Source: Psychrobacter sp. DAB_AL43B
GTDB taxonomy: Bacteria > Pseudomonadota > Gammaproteobacteria > Pseudomonadales > Moraxellaceae
DNA length: 64,000 nt
Direction of reading: 5' to 3'
NCBI RefSeq assembly: GCF_900168255.1
Contig: NZ_LT799838.1
Span: 372,001-436,000, forward strand
How positions within the stretch are numbered: the first letter of the stretch is position 1; every line of letters starts with the position of its first letter. Below, piece after piece: positions 17,257 to 24,915 of the stretch. The position numbers were made by a program, and so were the translations under genes. The notes under the pieces were generated by a model. It did not search any database. It had not been told where the DNA came from and saw only the letters and a list, made by a program, of their open reading frames with translations.

Positions 17257-17925
17257 ATGAAAAAGTTAATCGCTGCCGCCAGCTTATGTGTTGCAAGTTT
17301 CAGCGTACAAGCTGCTATCACTGTTCCTGAATATGATCTTAATGCCGGCAAACAAATCGCAGAAACAGTCTGTGCTGCTTGTCATGGTGTTGATGGGGTG
17401 AGCCCTGTGCCAGCCCAACCTAACCTTGGTGGTCAAAATGTAAAATACTTATATAAACAATTGGTTAATTTTAAAGCAGGCTACCGTAAAAACGGCATCA
17501 TGCAGTCGCAAGTGGCCAATTTATCTCAGCAAGACTTAGCGAACGTGTCAGGTTATTATGCTAGCCAAAAACCTTGGGGTGTCGCGTTCGGTAATCCTGC
17601 CACCACACAAGAAGCCACTAAGCTATTTTTAGGCGGTGATAAGTCACGCGGTGTCATCGGTTGTGCAGGTTGTCATGGTCCAGATGCAGCGGGTAACGCT
17701 TGGGCAGCATTTCCACGTTTAGGCGGACAACATGCGGAATATATTGCCACTCAGTTAAAGCTTTTCCGTGCTGCTGGTCGTGTAGACGATATTGATAGTG
17801 ATGACCAAAAGCGTGTCAATGATGCAGCGAAAGAGGGCGAGATGGGGATGATGCAAACCGTCGCCTCTAAGCTATCTGATCGCGATATTCGTATTTTGTC
17901 AGACTATGTGAGCGCTATTCATTAA
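17257..17925 (+). CDS. Di-heme cytochrome c4
   Basis: A 222-residue periplasmic cytochrome c4 made of two fused cytochrome c domains. The signal peptide is MKKLIAAASLCVASFSVQA, followed by a first heme site CAACH and a second CAGCH, each with a downstream Met suited as sixth ligand (NGIMQSQ and EMGMMQT). I chose the ATG at 17257, with AGGA 9 bases upstream and an immediate signal peptide, over the 17191 ATG. Cytochrome c4 donates electrons to cbb3-type or other terminal oxidases. It follows the c5 gene by about 320 bases with a terminator between, so the two are probably separate transcripts. Confidence 0.93.
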   Translation: MKKLIAAASLCVASFSVQAAITVPEYDLNAGKQIAETVCAACHGVDGVSPVPAQPNLGGQNVKYLYKQLVNFKAGYRKNGIMQSQVANLSQQDLANVSGYYASQKPWGVAFGNPATTQEATKLFLGGDKSRGVIGCAGCHGPDAAGNAWAAFPRLGGQHAEYIATQLKLFRAAGRVDDIDSDDQKRVNDAAKEGEMGMMQTVASKLSDRDIRILSDYVSAIH

Positions 17926-18016
17926 TCTTTGATAGACGTAGTTTGCCTAATTCATATTATTGCTAATTTTTACTATGAATAGGCATTTGATCTGCACATA
18001 TTATTATTTAGCCATT

Positions 18017-18040
18017 AAACCCCGATTTCGGGGTTTTTTT
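18017..18040 (+). terminator. Terminator after cytochrome c4 gene
   Basis: The stem AAACCCCGA/TCGGGGTTT (18017-18025 with 18028-18036) is followed by T4. Confidence 0.92.
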
Positions 18041-18176
18041 ATAACTGTCAGTCCTTATATAATTGCAGGTCTTTATATTACATAAGCTAACTATGAACAG
18101 ACCGAGTGGCGTTTATCATTTATCATTGGTCTGTATCATTAAATGTTATTCACCTTGAATCGCTTGGATTTAGATT

Positions 18177-19319
18177 ATGATGATTCGCTATGCTTCTTAT
18201 TTTATCGCAGCGCTGCTACCGTTATTGCTATTTCGCTGGTTTGCGCCGGCGTCAATCGGTGAGATTGATTTTTGGCTACTGTGGCTACTAGCCATGGTTT
18301 TGGTTTCGTTACCAGTCATTTATGCGGAGATAGCATTGGCTTATCGCAGTGCAGAAGCTCCTTTGGCTGGTATGCAAAAGCTCACTCGAGAGGCGGATGC
18401 CAGTTCGCTATGGCGAGGGTTTGGTTGGCTTGCCGCCTTAGTTTCTATCATTATTGCCGCGCTCGTCATATCTGGTGCAAGCACTGGCATATTAACAGCT
18501 TTAACTGAGCTTAATAGTGCGCCTGATGTCCCAAGCTTTGCGATTGCTGCAGGTTTAATGGTCATTGCTGTGTTATTAAGCTTACTGGGAGTGACGCCTT
18601 TACCGATTGGTTTGGGTTTAATGTTGGTTGGTTTACTGTTCGGGCTGGCAAACGGCTTGCCAAACATTACTTTTGCGATGACCAATGTCAGCTTAGGTGA
18701 ATGGGCAAGGGCAGTTGCATTGGCGTTGGTCAGTGTTGGCGCGGGTACAGGCTTATACTGGTTCGGTCAAAATCTAGTGACCAAACAAGCAGTAACTGCG
18801 GTAGGAGCCGACAATCATAATGCGCAAAAATCGTCTCACGCTCATGCAGCAAGTGAATATCGGGCAACCAAGCTGGTGCTACCAATTTGGATATTGCAGT
18901 TATTAGTTGGGGTGGTGGCTTTATTTATCAGTGGTATGGTGCTACCGCCAATAGGTCAGCTATTGTACTGGGTTGGCGTGCTGTTCGTGGTCAGCTACTT
19001 GCTATACTATAGTACTCAGCAGTTAGCGCATCAATTTGGATTGCTGGTAAGCTTGGTATTAACTTTTACTATAGCGCTGCTATTGGTCATTGCCATACCA
19101 ACCATTTGGCTGGTGGGTATACTGGTTATTATCAGTAGTATTGCGGTGTTATTGTTGTCTATTTTTGCAGGTTGGCAGATGAAAATCAGCCATTTGCGTA
19201 AGTCTTTGAACTTTGGCAATGAAGCTTTTTATAACTTGTGGCGAATCGCAATACGTTTGATTGTACCGCTGGCGCTACTGTTAGCATTGATAGGTTGGGT
19301 GATGCAGTGGTTAAGCTAA
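18177..19319 (+). CDS. Multispanning membrane protein, distant sodium:neurotransmitter symporter (NSS)-like
   Basis: A 380-residue hydrophobic protein with about 10 membrane segments and a His-containing hydrophilic loop near residues 205-225. The pattern of segment 2 (SLPVIYAEIALAYRS), the SLWRGFGWLAAL stretch and a C-terminal NLWRIAIRLIVPLALLL recall NSS/LeuT-family transporters. Those are usually 440-520 residues, and the well-known first-helix NxxRFP-type motif is not obvious here. It may be a shortened or divergent relative, so substrate transport is unproven. No strong ribosome site is seen; the first two codons are both ATG. The RnfH frame overlaps its end by up to 82 bases, so translation may be coupled. 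Confidence 0.55.
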   Translation: MMIRYASYFIAALLPLLLFRWFAPASIGEIDFWLLWLLAMVLVSLPVIYAEIALAYRSAEAPLAGMQKLTREADASSLWRGFGWLAALVSIIIAALVISGASTGILTALTELNSAPDVPSFAIAAGLMVIAVLLSLLGVTPLPIGLGLMLVGLLFGLANGLPNITFAMTNVSLGEWARAVALALVSVGAGTGLYWFGQNLVTKQAVTAVGADNHNAQKSSHAHAASEYRATKLVLPIWILQLLVGVVALFISGMVLPPIGQLLYWVGVLFVVSYLLYYSTQQLAHQFGLLVSLVLTFTIALLLVIAIPTIWLVGILVIISSIAVLLLSIFAGWQMKISHLRKSLNFGNEAFYNLWRIAIRLIVPLALLLALIGWVMQWLS

Positions 19320-19750
19320 TAGCGGATGAAGGTCAAGTTAATAGTCTTGATGCTGTGCTTGATTCTCAGCATGGCACTGCTCAGCAAGGTAATATTCAGA
19401 AGAGTACTATTCAACAGGGTGCTCTTCAAAAAACGACTATGATGACAGTGTATTTAGCGTATGCTGAAGAGGCACAGCGTCAGCATTATCTAAGCTTACA
19501 AGTCAGTTATGGTACGACCTTGTATGAGGCATTGGCGCAAGCAGGTTGGTTGACAGAGTTTGAAGGGTTGGAAAAATGGTGCGAAGAAGTAGCTGATATT
19601 GTAACGCCAACGGCTAAACGTTGGCACGTCGGCATTTATGCGCAAAAGCAGCCACTCAGCTATCTATTGCAACCTTTTGACCGGATAGAGGTGTATAGAA
19701 GCTTAAACGCTGATCCTATGTCTCAGCGTAAAAGTAAATCTCGAGGTTGA
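19238..19750 (+). CDS. rnfH: RnfH/UPF0125-family ubiquitin-like protein
   Basis: The conserved RnfH domain runs from about residue 69 (MTVYLAYAEEAQ) to the C-terminus and ends in the diagnostic QPFDRIEVYRSLNADP followed by a basic tail. RnfH has a beta-grasp, ubiquitin-like fold; its role is unsettled despite the Rnf name. The first 68 residues of the open frame are unlike the family, and the frame begins inside the preceding membrane-protein gene, so the true start is probably internal. Candidates are GTG at 19307 or 19352 and ATG at 19439 or 19442; none has a good Shine-Dalgarno. The domain also has an insert of about 15 residues (EEVADIVTPTAKRW). It lies beside bamE, as in E. coli, but no ratA is present. 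Confidence 0.8.
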   Translation: MANRNTFDCTAGATVSIDRLGDAVVKLIADEGQVNSLDAVLDSQHGTAQQGNIQKSTIQQGALQKTTMMTVYLAYAEEAQRQHYLSLQVSYGTTLYEALAQAGWLTEFEGLEKWCEEVADIVTPTAKRWHVGIYAQKQPLSYLLQPFDRIEVYRSLNADPMSQRKSKSRG

Positions 19751-19775
19751 CGCCTAAAGTTTGTTATTAAAGCTA

Positions 19776-20177
19776 TTATTTAGGTAGTGTTTCTACACCT
19801 TGAATACGGGTGACTATACCATTATCATCAAAGTAAATAACTAAATGCTGGCTGGCATTATTAACATCAGCGATACCTTTGCGGCGACCGTCTGTCCCTG
19901 CTTGATAGTCATAAATATAATCCCAGCGTTTAGGCTCTAGCGTGTCTTTAATCGCTGGGCTACCAAGAATATAAAGTACCTGATTTTGATTCATACCCAC
20001 TTGCAGTTTTTGCGCTTGCGTTTGAGTAATGGGTGTTCCTTGCGGCAAATCAATCTTGTAAACACTCAGTAATGAGCAGCCAGACATAGCAACAGAGGCG
20101 CTAAGCATGCTGGTAATGACAATCTTGCGTAATGTGCTTACAGGGCTTAACGGACGTAAATTTAAGGTCTTTATCAT
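19776..20177 (-). CDS. bamE: Outer membrane assembly lipoprotein BamE (SmpA/OmlA)
   Basis: Predicted lipoprotein of about 133 residues, part of the BAM complex that inserts beta-barrel proteins. A signal peptide ends in the lipobox-like SVAMSGC. The SmpA/OmlA fold follows, with the conserved KLQVGMNQNQVLYILGSP helix, WDYIYDY and a terminal LVIYFDDNGIVTRI strand. I chose the ATG at 20177; ATG at 20192 is an alternative, and the frame is open to 20306. The signal fits either and the ribosome site is weak for both. The neighbourhood (rnfH convergent, fur divergent) matches the conserved rnfH-bamE-fur region of gammaproteobacteria. Confidence 0.93.
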   Translation of the reverse strand: MIKTLNLRPLSPVSTLRKIVITSMLSASVAMSGCSLLSVYKIDLPQGTPITQTQAQKLQVGMNQNQVLYILGSPAIKDTLEPKRWDYIYDYQAGTDGRRKGIADVNNASQHLVIYFDDNGIVTRIQGVETLPK

Positions 20178-20516
20178 GGTAAGATGACTCATAAAAAATG
20201 GGTTAGGTACGGCTAAGGACGGTGGATGTTGGTCTTGCCGACAATCTTGGATAAATGATACGTCATTTACTTGCAATTGCCTACCACTTACGACATTATT
20301 TACCAAACGATGTCTTGCGTCATTTATTATTTATATTTTAAATTCATAGACTTGTGGTCCTGTTTTTAGAAAAGATATGTTAGAAATATACTTACTAGTA
20401 GCTAGTTCTATATGATTCTAATTTTTTCATAACCAATAACTGCTAACCATTGACGATTGTTTATCTCGTGTTTTTTGAATTTATTTGCTAAGACTTTCAT
20501 AGTCAGAAGGGATATT
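20178..20516. other. Divergent intergenic region bamE / fur
   Basis: 339 bp holding both promoters. I looked for a Fur-box-like inverted GATAAT pattern and found none that is convincing. Confidence 0.5.
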
Positions 20517-20951
20517 ATGGCTTCTTTTACCAATCAAGATTTACGTAGAGCGGGTTTAAAAGTAACATTACCGCGCATCAAAATTTTAGAGCTGCTCGAG
20601 AGTGCCGAGCTGCATCATATGAGTGCAGAGGAGGTGTATAAGGCACTAATTGAACAAGGCGAAGATGTGGGTCTAGCGACCGTCTATCGCGTATTGACTC
20701 AGTTTGAGCAAGCAGGTATTGTCGAGCGCCATAATTTTGAAAACAATTTATCAGTGTTTGAAATTACCCAAGAAGAGCATCATGACCATCTGGTTTGTGA
20801 TGTTTGTGGCAAGATTATCGAGTTCCATAATAATATAATTGAGGAAGAGCAGATAAAAGTAGCGGCAGAACAAGGCTTTAAGCTATCGGGTCATTCCTTG
20901 GTGCTCTATGGTATCTGTAACAACCAAGCCTGTAGAGACAGCGCTAAGTAA
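20517..20951 (+). CDS. fur: Ferric uptake regulator Fur
   Basis: A 144-residue metal-dependent repressor. Winged-helix DNA-binding half: LRRAGLKVTLPRIKILELLE, then HHMSAEEVYKAL and GLATVYRVLTQFEQAGIV. Dimerization half: the regulatory metal site EEHHDHLVCDVCGK and a second Cys pair CNNQACRD. With Fe2+ bound it represses iron uptake genes. I chose the ATG at 20517 because AAGG sits 6 bases before it and the N-terminus matches the family; the open frame continues to 20457. It is divergent from bamE and ends at a strong terminator. Confidence 0.97.
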   Translation: MASFTNQDLRRAGLKVTLPRIKILELLESAELHHMSAEEVYKALIEQGEDVGLATVYRVLTQFEQAGIVERHNFENNLSVFEITQEEHHDHLVCDVCGKIIEFHNNIIEEEQIKVAAEQGFKLSGHSLVLYGICNNQACRDSAK

Positions 20952-21024
20952 TCATTTTAAATTGATGATATTTTTTATCTATCTGTATTATTTTACACCT
21001 ACTGATTATAGAAAACTATAAAGA

Positions 21025-21053
21025 AGCCCTCACATACGATGAGGGCTTTTTTT
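21025..21053 (+). terminator. Terminator after fur
   Basis: The stem AGCCCTCA/TGAGGGCT has a 7-base loop and is followed by T6. Confidence 0.92.
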
Positions 21054-21122
21054 ATGCGTTTATTTTGTGAGCATGAAATGTTGTGAGTATGAAACGTTAT
21101 GAATATTGCTGAAAAATAGTCG

Positions 21123-22244
21123 TTAAGTGATATCTAACGACAAACTATCGGCGCCTTCATCTAAATTAGCGTTACCATTTTTGCTGCTAAGTTTAATTTT
21201 TAAGCGCAAATCATTAGGAGAGTCAGCATGGAGAATTGCTTCTTTATAAGTAATCTCACCATTTTCATATAAATCAAAGAGCGCTTGATCAAAGGTTTGC
21301 ATGCCGCTATCGCGTGAGCGCGTCATGACATCTTTGATTTCATGAATTTCGCCTTTACGGATATAATCACTAATCAGCTGAGAGTTTAATAAAATCTCAA
21401 TAGCGGCACGGCGTCCTTTACCGTCAGGTGTTGGAATCAATTGCTGAGCAATAATAGCTTGTAAGTTAAGAGATAAGTCCATAAACAATTGGTTGTGGCG
21501 GCTGGTTTCAAAAAAGTGAATGATACGATCAATCGCTTGGTTGGCGTTATTGGCGTGTAAGGTCGCAAATACCAAATGCCCTGTTTCTGCATATTGGATT
21601 GCATAGCTCATAACTTCGAGGTTGCGAATCTCACCAATCAAAATAACATCAGGCGCTTGGCGTAGCGTATTTTTTAGACCGGCTTCAAAAGAGTGAGTAT
21701 CGATACCGACTTCGCGCTGGGTAATAATACAACCGCGATGTTTATGTACAAATTCAATAGGGTCTTCGATGGTAATAATGTGACCGTGAGAGTTTTGATT
21801 ACGGTGTCCAATCATCGCTGCAAGGGTGGTCGATTTACCGGTACCCGTTGCACCCACTAATAGAATAATACCGCGTTTTTTCATTGCCAGCTCTTTTAGT
21901 GCTGGCGGCAGACGCAGCTCTTCGACCGTCGGGATTTTATTTTCGATTTTCCGTAAAATCATCCCTGCCATATCGCGTTGTATAAAGGCACTGACTCGAA
22001 AACGTGCTTGCTGGGCTTGATCGGTAATCGCAAACTGGCATTCGTTGGTCTCTTTAAACTCTTGTTGCTGGCTGGGCGTCATCACACCTTTGACCAGCCT
22101 CATGGTTTGCTCAGCCGTTAAAGGCGTTTTACCAACGGGCAGAATTTTTCCATTTATTTTCATGGAAGGCGCGACATCCGCAGTAATAAAAAGGTCGGAG
22201 CCATTTTTATTGATCATCAATTGTAAAAGTTTATCAATGTCCAT
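21123..22244 (-). CDS. pilU: Type IV pilus retraction ATPase PilU
   Basis: A 373-residue secretion-type hexameric ATPase, the PilT-dependent accessory retraction motor. Walker A GATGTGKST at 131-139, Asp box IEDPIEFVHK, Walker B APDVILIGEIRN, and the His box ETGHLVFATLH. The C-terminal tail after LKIKLSSKNGNA (about 20 residues, Asp/Ser/Leu-rich) is longer and more variable than in PilT. No strong Shine-Dalgarno is seen. The pilT gene lies 330 bases upstream on the same strand with repeat copy A between them, so cotranscription is likely but may be modulated by that element. Confidence 0.96.
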   Translation of the reverse strand: MDIDKLLQLMINKNGSDLFITADVAPSMKINGKILPVGKTPLTAEQTMRLVKGVMTPSQQQEFKETNECQFAITDQAQQARFRVSAFIQRDMAGMILRKIENKIPTVEELRLPPALKELAMKKRGIILLVGATGTGKSTTLAAMIGHRNQNSHGHIITIEDPIEFVHKHRGCIITQREVGIDTHSFEAGLKNTLRQAPDVILIGEIRNLEVMSYAIQYAETGHLVFATLHANNANQAIDRIIHFFETSRHNQLFMDLSLNLQAIIAQQLIPTPDGKGRRAAIEILLNSQLISDYIRKGEIHEIKDVMTRSRDSGMQTFDQALFDLYENGEITYKEAILHADSPNDLRLKIKLSSKNGNANLDEGADSLSLDIT

Positions 22245-22574
22245 AACGTACCTATATGTTCGATAAAGTGTGCAATAAGTAGAGTAAAATTTGCTTCAAT
22301 AAACTTTTGAAAATTGCGAATAATGACCATTAAAATAAAGCCGATCAAAAATCTGTCATTGTCATTGTGTTATTTGCCAAAGTTCAAGGTTATAAAAACT
22401 AAGATTATAACCAGCTAAAAATAAAAGAGATACACTCAAAATAGCATTCTGCTGGGATAAATTTTCCTTGCTTGCTGTGTGCTTTGCACTCCAGAGGCTT
22501 CGAGAAATATATCCCAGCAACACTGTATCGCTCTTAGAGTGGGTCGACTATATAACTAATAATATAAACCAATA
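22245..22574. other. pilT-pilU spacer containing dispersed repeat copy A
   Basis: 330 bp without an ORF. The right two thirds is taken up by palindromic repeat copy A (22447-22530) and its imperfect CACTC/GAGTG flanks. Confidence 0.6.
22447..22530 (-). repeat. Dispersed imperfect palindrome, copy A
   Basis: Ends TGCTGGGATA (22450-22459) and TATCCCAGCA (22510-22519) are inverted. In reverse complement the centre reads TCGAAGCCTCTGGAGTGC then AAAGCACACAGCAAGCAAGG, nearly identical to copy D at 57417-57502. It lies between pilT and pilU. Confidence 0.85.
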
Positions 22575-23630
22575 TTATATAAAGGCCTCAGGCTGCTTAG
22601 CATAAGGTCGTGCGACGTCTTTGCTAATCGTGCCTTTTGATACTAGGTTTTTAAGCGTTTGATCGAGCGTAATCATACCGTCACCTGCACCCGTTTGGAT
22701 AGAAGAGTACATTTGGGCAATTTTGTTTTCACGTATCAAGTTACGAATAGCGGGCGTACCCAGCATAATCTCATGCGCGGCAATTCGTCCACCAGTTTGA
22801 CGACGTAACAGCGTCTGGGATATCACTGCTTGTAGCGACTCCGATAGCATCGCACGAATCATATCTTTTTCAGCGGCAGGGAATACGTCAATGACACGGT
22901 CAATGGTTTTTGCTGCGGAGCTGGTGTGCAAAGTCCCAAAGACTAAGTGACCAGTTTCAGCTGCGGTGAGGGCCAAGCGTATGGTCTCAAGGTCACGTAG
23001 CTCACCAACTAGAATAACATCGGGATCCTCACGTAAAGCTGAGCGCAGTGCTGCATCGAAACCTAACGTATCACGGTGTACTTCACGCTGGTTGATCAAG
23101 CTCTTTTTAGACTCGTGAACAAATTCAATCGGGTCTTCAATGGTCAAAATATGCTCTTTACGGGTTTCATTGATATAATCAATCATGGCCGCCAGCGTTG
23201 TAGATTTCCCTGAGCCGGTTGGACCAGTCACTAATACTACGCCGCGCTTAAAGTCGGAGACGCGTTTGAAGACTTCACCCATTCCTAAGTCTTCCATGGT
23301 GAGAACTTTTGACGGAATCGTACGAAAGACTGCGCCCGCACCGCGATTTTGGTTAAAAGCATTTACCCGAAAACGCGCTAAATTAGGAATCTCAAAAGAG
23401 AAATCCGTCTCAAAGAATTCTTCAAAGTCGGCACGCTGCCTATCATTCATGATGTCATAGATAAGCTGATGCACCACTTGATGAGTCATTTCTGGCATAT
23501 TGATACGGGTCATCTCGCCGTCGACTCGAATCATCGCTGGCATACCGGCTGAAATATGTAAATCTGAGGCTTTATGCTTGACTGTAAAGCGTAGTAAATC
23601 TTCGATGCTTAAATTGTTTTTTTCAGCCAT
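22575..23630 (-). CDS. pilT: Type IV pilus retraction ATPase PilT
   Basis: A 351-residue hexameric retraction motor for twitching motility. Walker A GPTGSGKST at 136-144, Asp box IEDPIEFVHE, Walker B EDPDVILVGELRD, His box ETGHLVFGTLH, and the PilT-specific AIRNLIRENK motif required for retraction. The N-terminal PAS-like domain starts after SIEDLLRFTVKHKASDLHIS. AGGAACA-type spacing precedes the ATG. The adjacent divergent yggS gene is a conserved neighbour in Pseudomonas and Acinetobacter. Confidence 0.97.
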   Translation of the reverse strand: MAEKNNLSIEDLLRFTVKHKASDLHISAGMPAMIRVDGEMTRINMPEMTHQVVHQLIYDIMNDRQRADFEEFFETDFSFEIPNLARFRVNAFNQNRGAGAVFRTIPSKVLTMEDLGMGEVFKRVSDFKRGVVLVTGPTGSGKSTTLAAMIDYINETRKEHILTIEDPIEFVHESKKSLINQREVHRDTLGFDAALRSALREDPDVILVGELRDLETIRLALTAAETGHLVFGTLHTSSAAKTIDRVIDVFPAAEKDMIRAMLSESLQAVISQTLLRRQTGGRIAAHEIMLGTPAIRNLIRENKIAQMYSSIQTGAGDGMITLDQTLKNLVSKGTISKDVARPYAKQPEAFI

Positions 23631-23984
23631 AATCGGATGTTCCTATCAATAAATGAGGGTGAGCCAAAAGAACATAAAAGCAGGCAATAAGCATGATTCT
23701 ATGACATTATTTAAACCAATCTCTCTAAGATAGGCTAGGCTGGACTATGATTATTACTATTGCTATCGTTTTTAGCAGCATATGTTAAACCATGTAACAA
23801 TATCATAACAAGACTACGCCTATTTAACCATCTACTGACTGAATAAAATGCAAAAATAGTTTATATAAGATTTTTTATGTAGATAAATAAATATCGTTTT
23901 TATTAAAATTTATTTCTACCATAAAAACAGTATATGCCAATCGTCTTTTAAAATAATTCAGTGTTTAATCTATAAGAGCTTTTT
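23631..23984. other. Divergent intergenic region pilT / yggS
   Basis: 354 bp, very AT-rich in its right half. It must hold both promoters. No ORF or hairpin of note. Confidence 0.5.
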
Positions 23985-24749
23985 ATGAATGCCACTTCTC
24001 ATCAAAAAAATATAACGAACACCCCTGCTAATATTACAAATAACAAAGGGAAAGTTCAGGATTTGACTCTCATTGAAAATTGGCAGCAGGTAGGCAAGCA
24101 AGTGGCACAGGCTTGTGAGCTAGCAGGTAGACAGGCAGATAGCGTTACCTTGCTTGCGGTATCTAAAACCAAGCCTGTTGAAATGATTGCGACTTTAGCG
24201 CGTCAAGGGCAGCATGATTTTGGCGAAAACTATCTGCAAGAGGCTATCGATAAAATTAAGACCCTGCAAGGACAGGCAGAGTGCGATCATATCGTTTGGC
24301 ATTATATCGGTAGTATTCAGCGTAATAAAACACGCGATATCGCTGAGCATTTTGATTGGGTGCAAACGCTTGAGCGTGACATTATTGCTAAGCGTCTTAA
24401 TGACCAAAGACCCGCTGGAATGCTACCTTTAAACGTCCTGATTCAGATTAATATCGATAATGAAGATAGCAAGTCAGGCTGTTTGCCAGAGCAACTTCCA
24501 GAATTAATAACAGTCATCAAAGCTTATGAGCGTTTGCAATTGCGTGGGCTGATGATAATTCCTGCCAAAGCAAACACGGATGCTTTTAAGCGAACCAAGC
24601 AATTATTTGAAGAGATTAAGCGTGAACACCCAGAACTGAGTCAATGGGATACGCTTAGCATGGGCATGAGCGACGATATGGCTGATGCCATTGCTAGTGG
24701 CTCCACTATGGTGCGCGTTGGTACCGCAATATTTGGTGCGCGTGCTTGA
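23985..24749 (+). CDS. yggS: YggS-family PLP homeostasis protein (PLPBP)
   Basis: A 254-residue, single-domain, fold-III PLP-binding protein that keeps free pyridoxal phosphate and amino acid/CoA pools in balance; it is not a known enzyme. The PLP lysine is Lys61 in LLAVSKTKP. Other family motifs are FGENYLQEA, WHYIGSIQRNK, LLIQINID-type strand (VLIQINID), LRGLMIIP and SMGMSDDMADAIASGSTMVRVGTAIFG. The first 25 residues are extra, Asn/Thr-rich and probably disordered, so a later start is possible, though no other ATG with a good ribosome site is seen. Its position divergent from pilT is conserved. Confidence 0.95.
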   Translation: MNATSHQKNITNTPANITNNKGKVQDLTLIENWQQVGKQVAQACELAGRQADSVTLLAVSKTKPVEMIATLARQGQHDFGENYLQEAIDKIKTLQGQAECDHIVWHYIGSIQRNKTRDIAEHFDWVQTLERDIIAKRLNDQRPAGMLPLNVLIQINIDNEDSKSGCLPEQLPELITVIKAYERLQLRGLMIIPAKANTDAFKRTKQLFEEIKREHPELSQWDTLSMGMSDDMADAIASGSTMVRVGTAIFGARA

Positions 24750-24766
24750 TCGACTTTTAAGAAAGT

Positions 24767-24849
24767 ATAGCGCTACTGTTATTGGTTTTTCGTAGCCTCT
24801 GTTTGCGCAGGCACAGCAAGCAAGAAAAATAATAATAGTAACGCACTAT
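24767..24849 (+). repeat. Dispersed imperfect palindrome, copy B
   Basis: Ends GCGCTACTGTTATT and AATAATAGTAACGC are inverted. The centre reads TCGTAGCCTCTG, then GCGCAGGCACAGCAAGCAAG. It lies between the convergent genes yggS and the CorC/HlyC-type gene and may act as their terminator. Confidence 0.85.
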
Positions 24850-24915
24850 GATATTCGCTTTCCTTTTATTTAAGACACCAGCTAATAAGCAATTATCAAA
24901 GGTGAAGCACAGCAT

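Noticed and set aside
20340-20516. Fur box in the fur promoter
   Set aside because: No adequate match to an inverted GATAAT-type operator was visible by eye.
20457-20516. Longer Fur N-terminus using an upstream start
   Set aside because: The extra 20 residues are hydrophobic and unlike Fur, while the ATG at 20517 has a good ribosome site.
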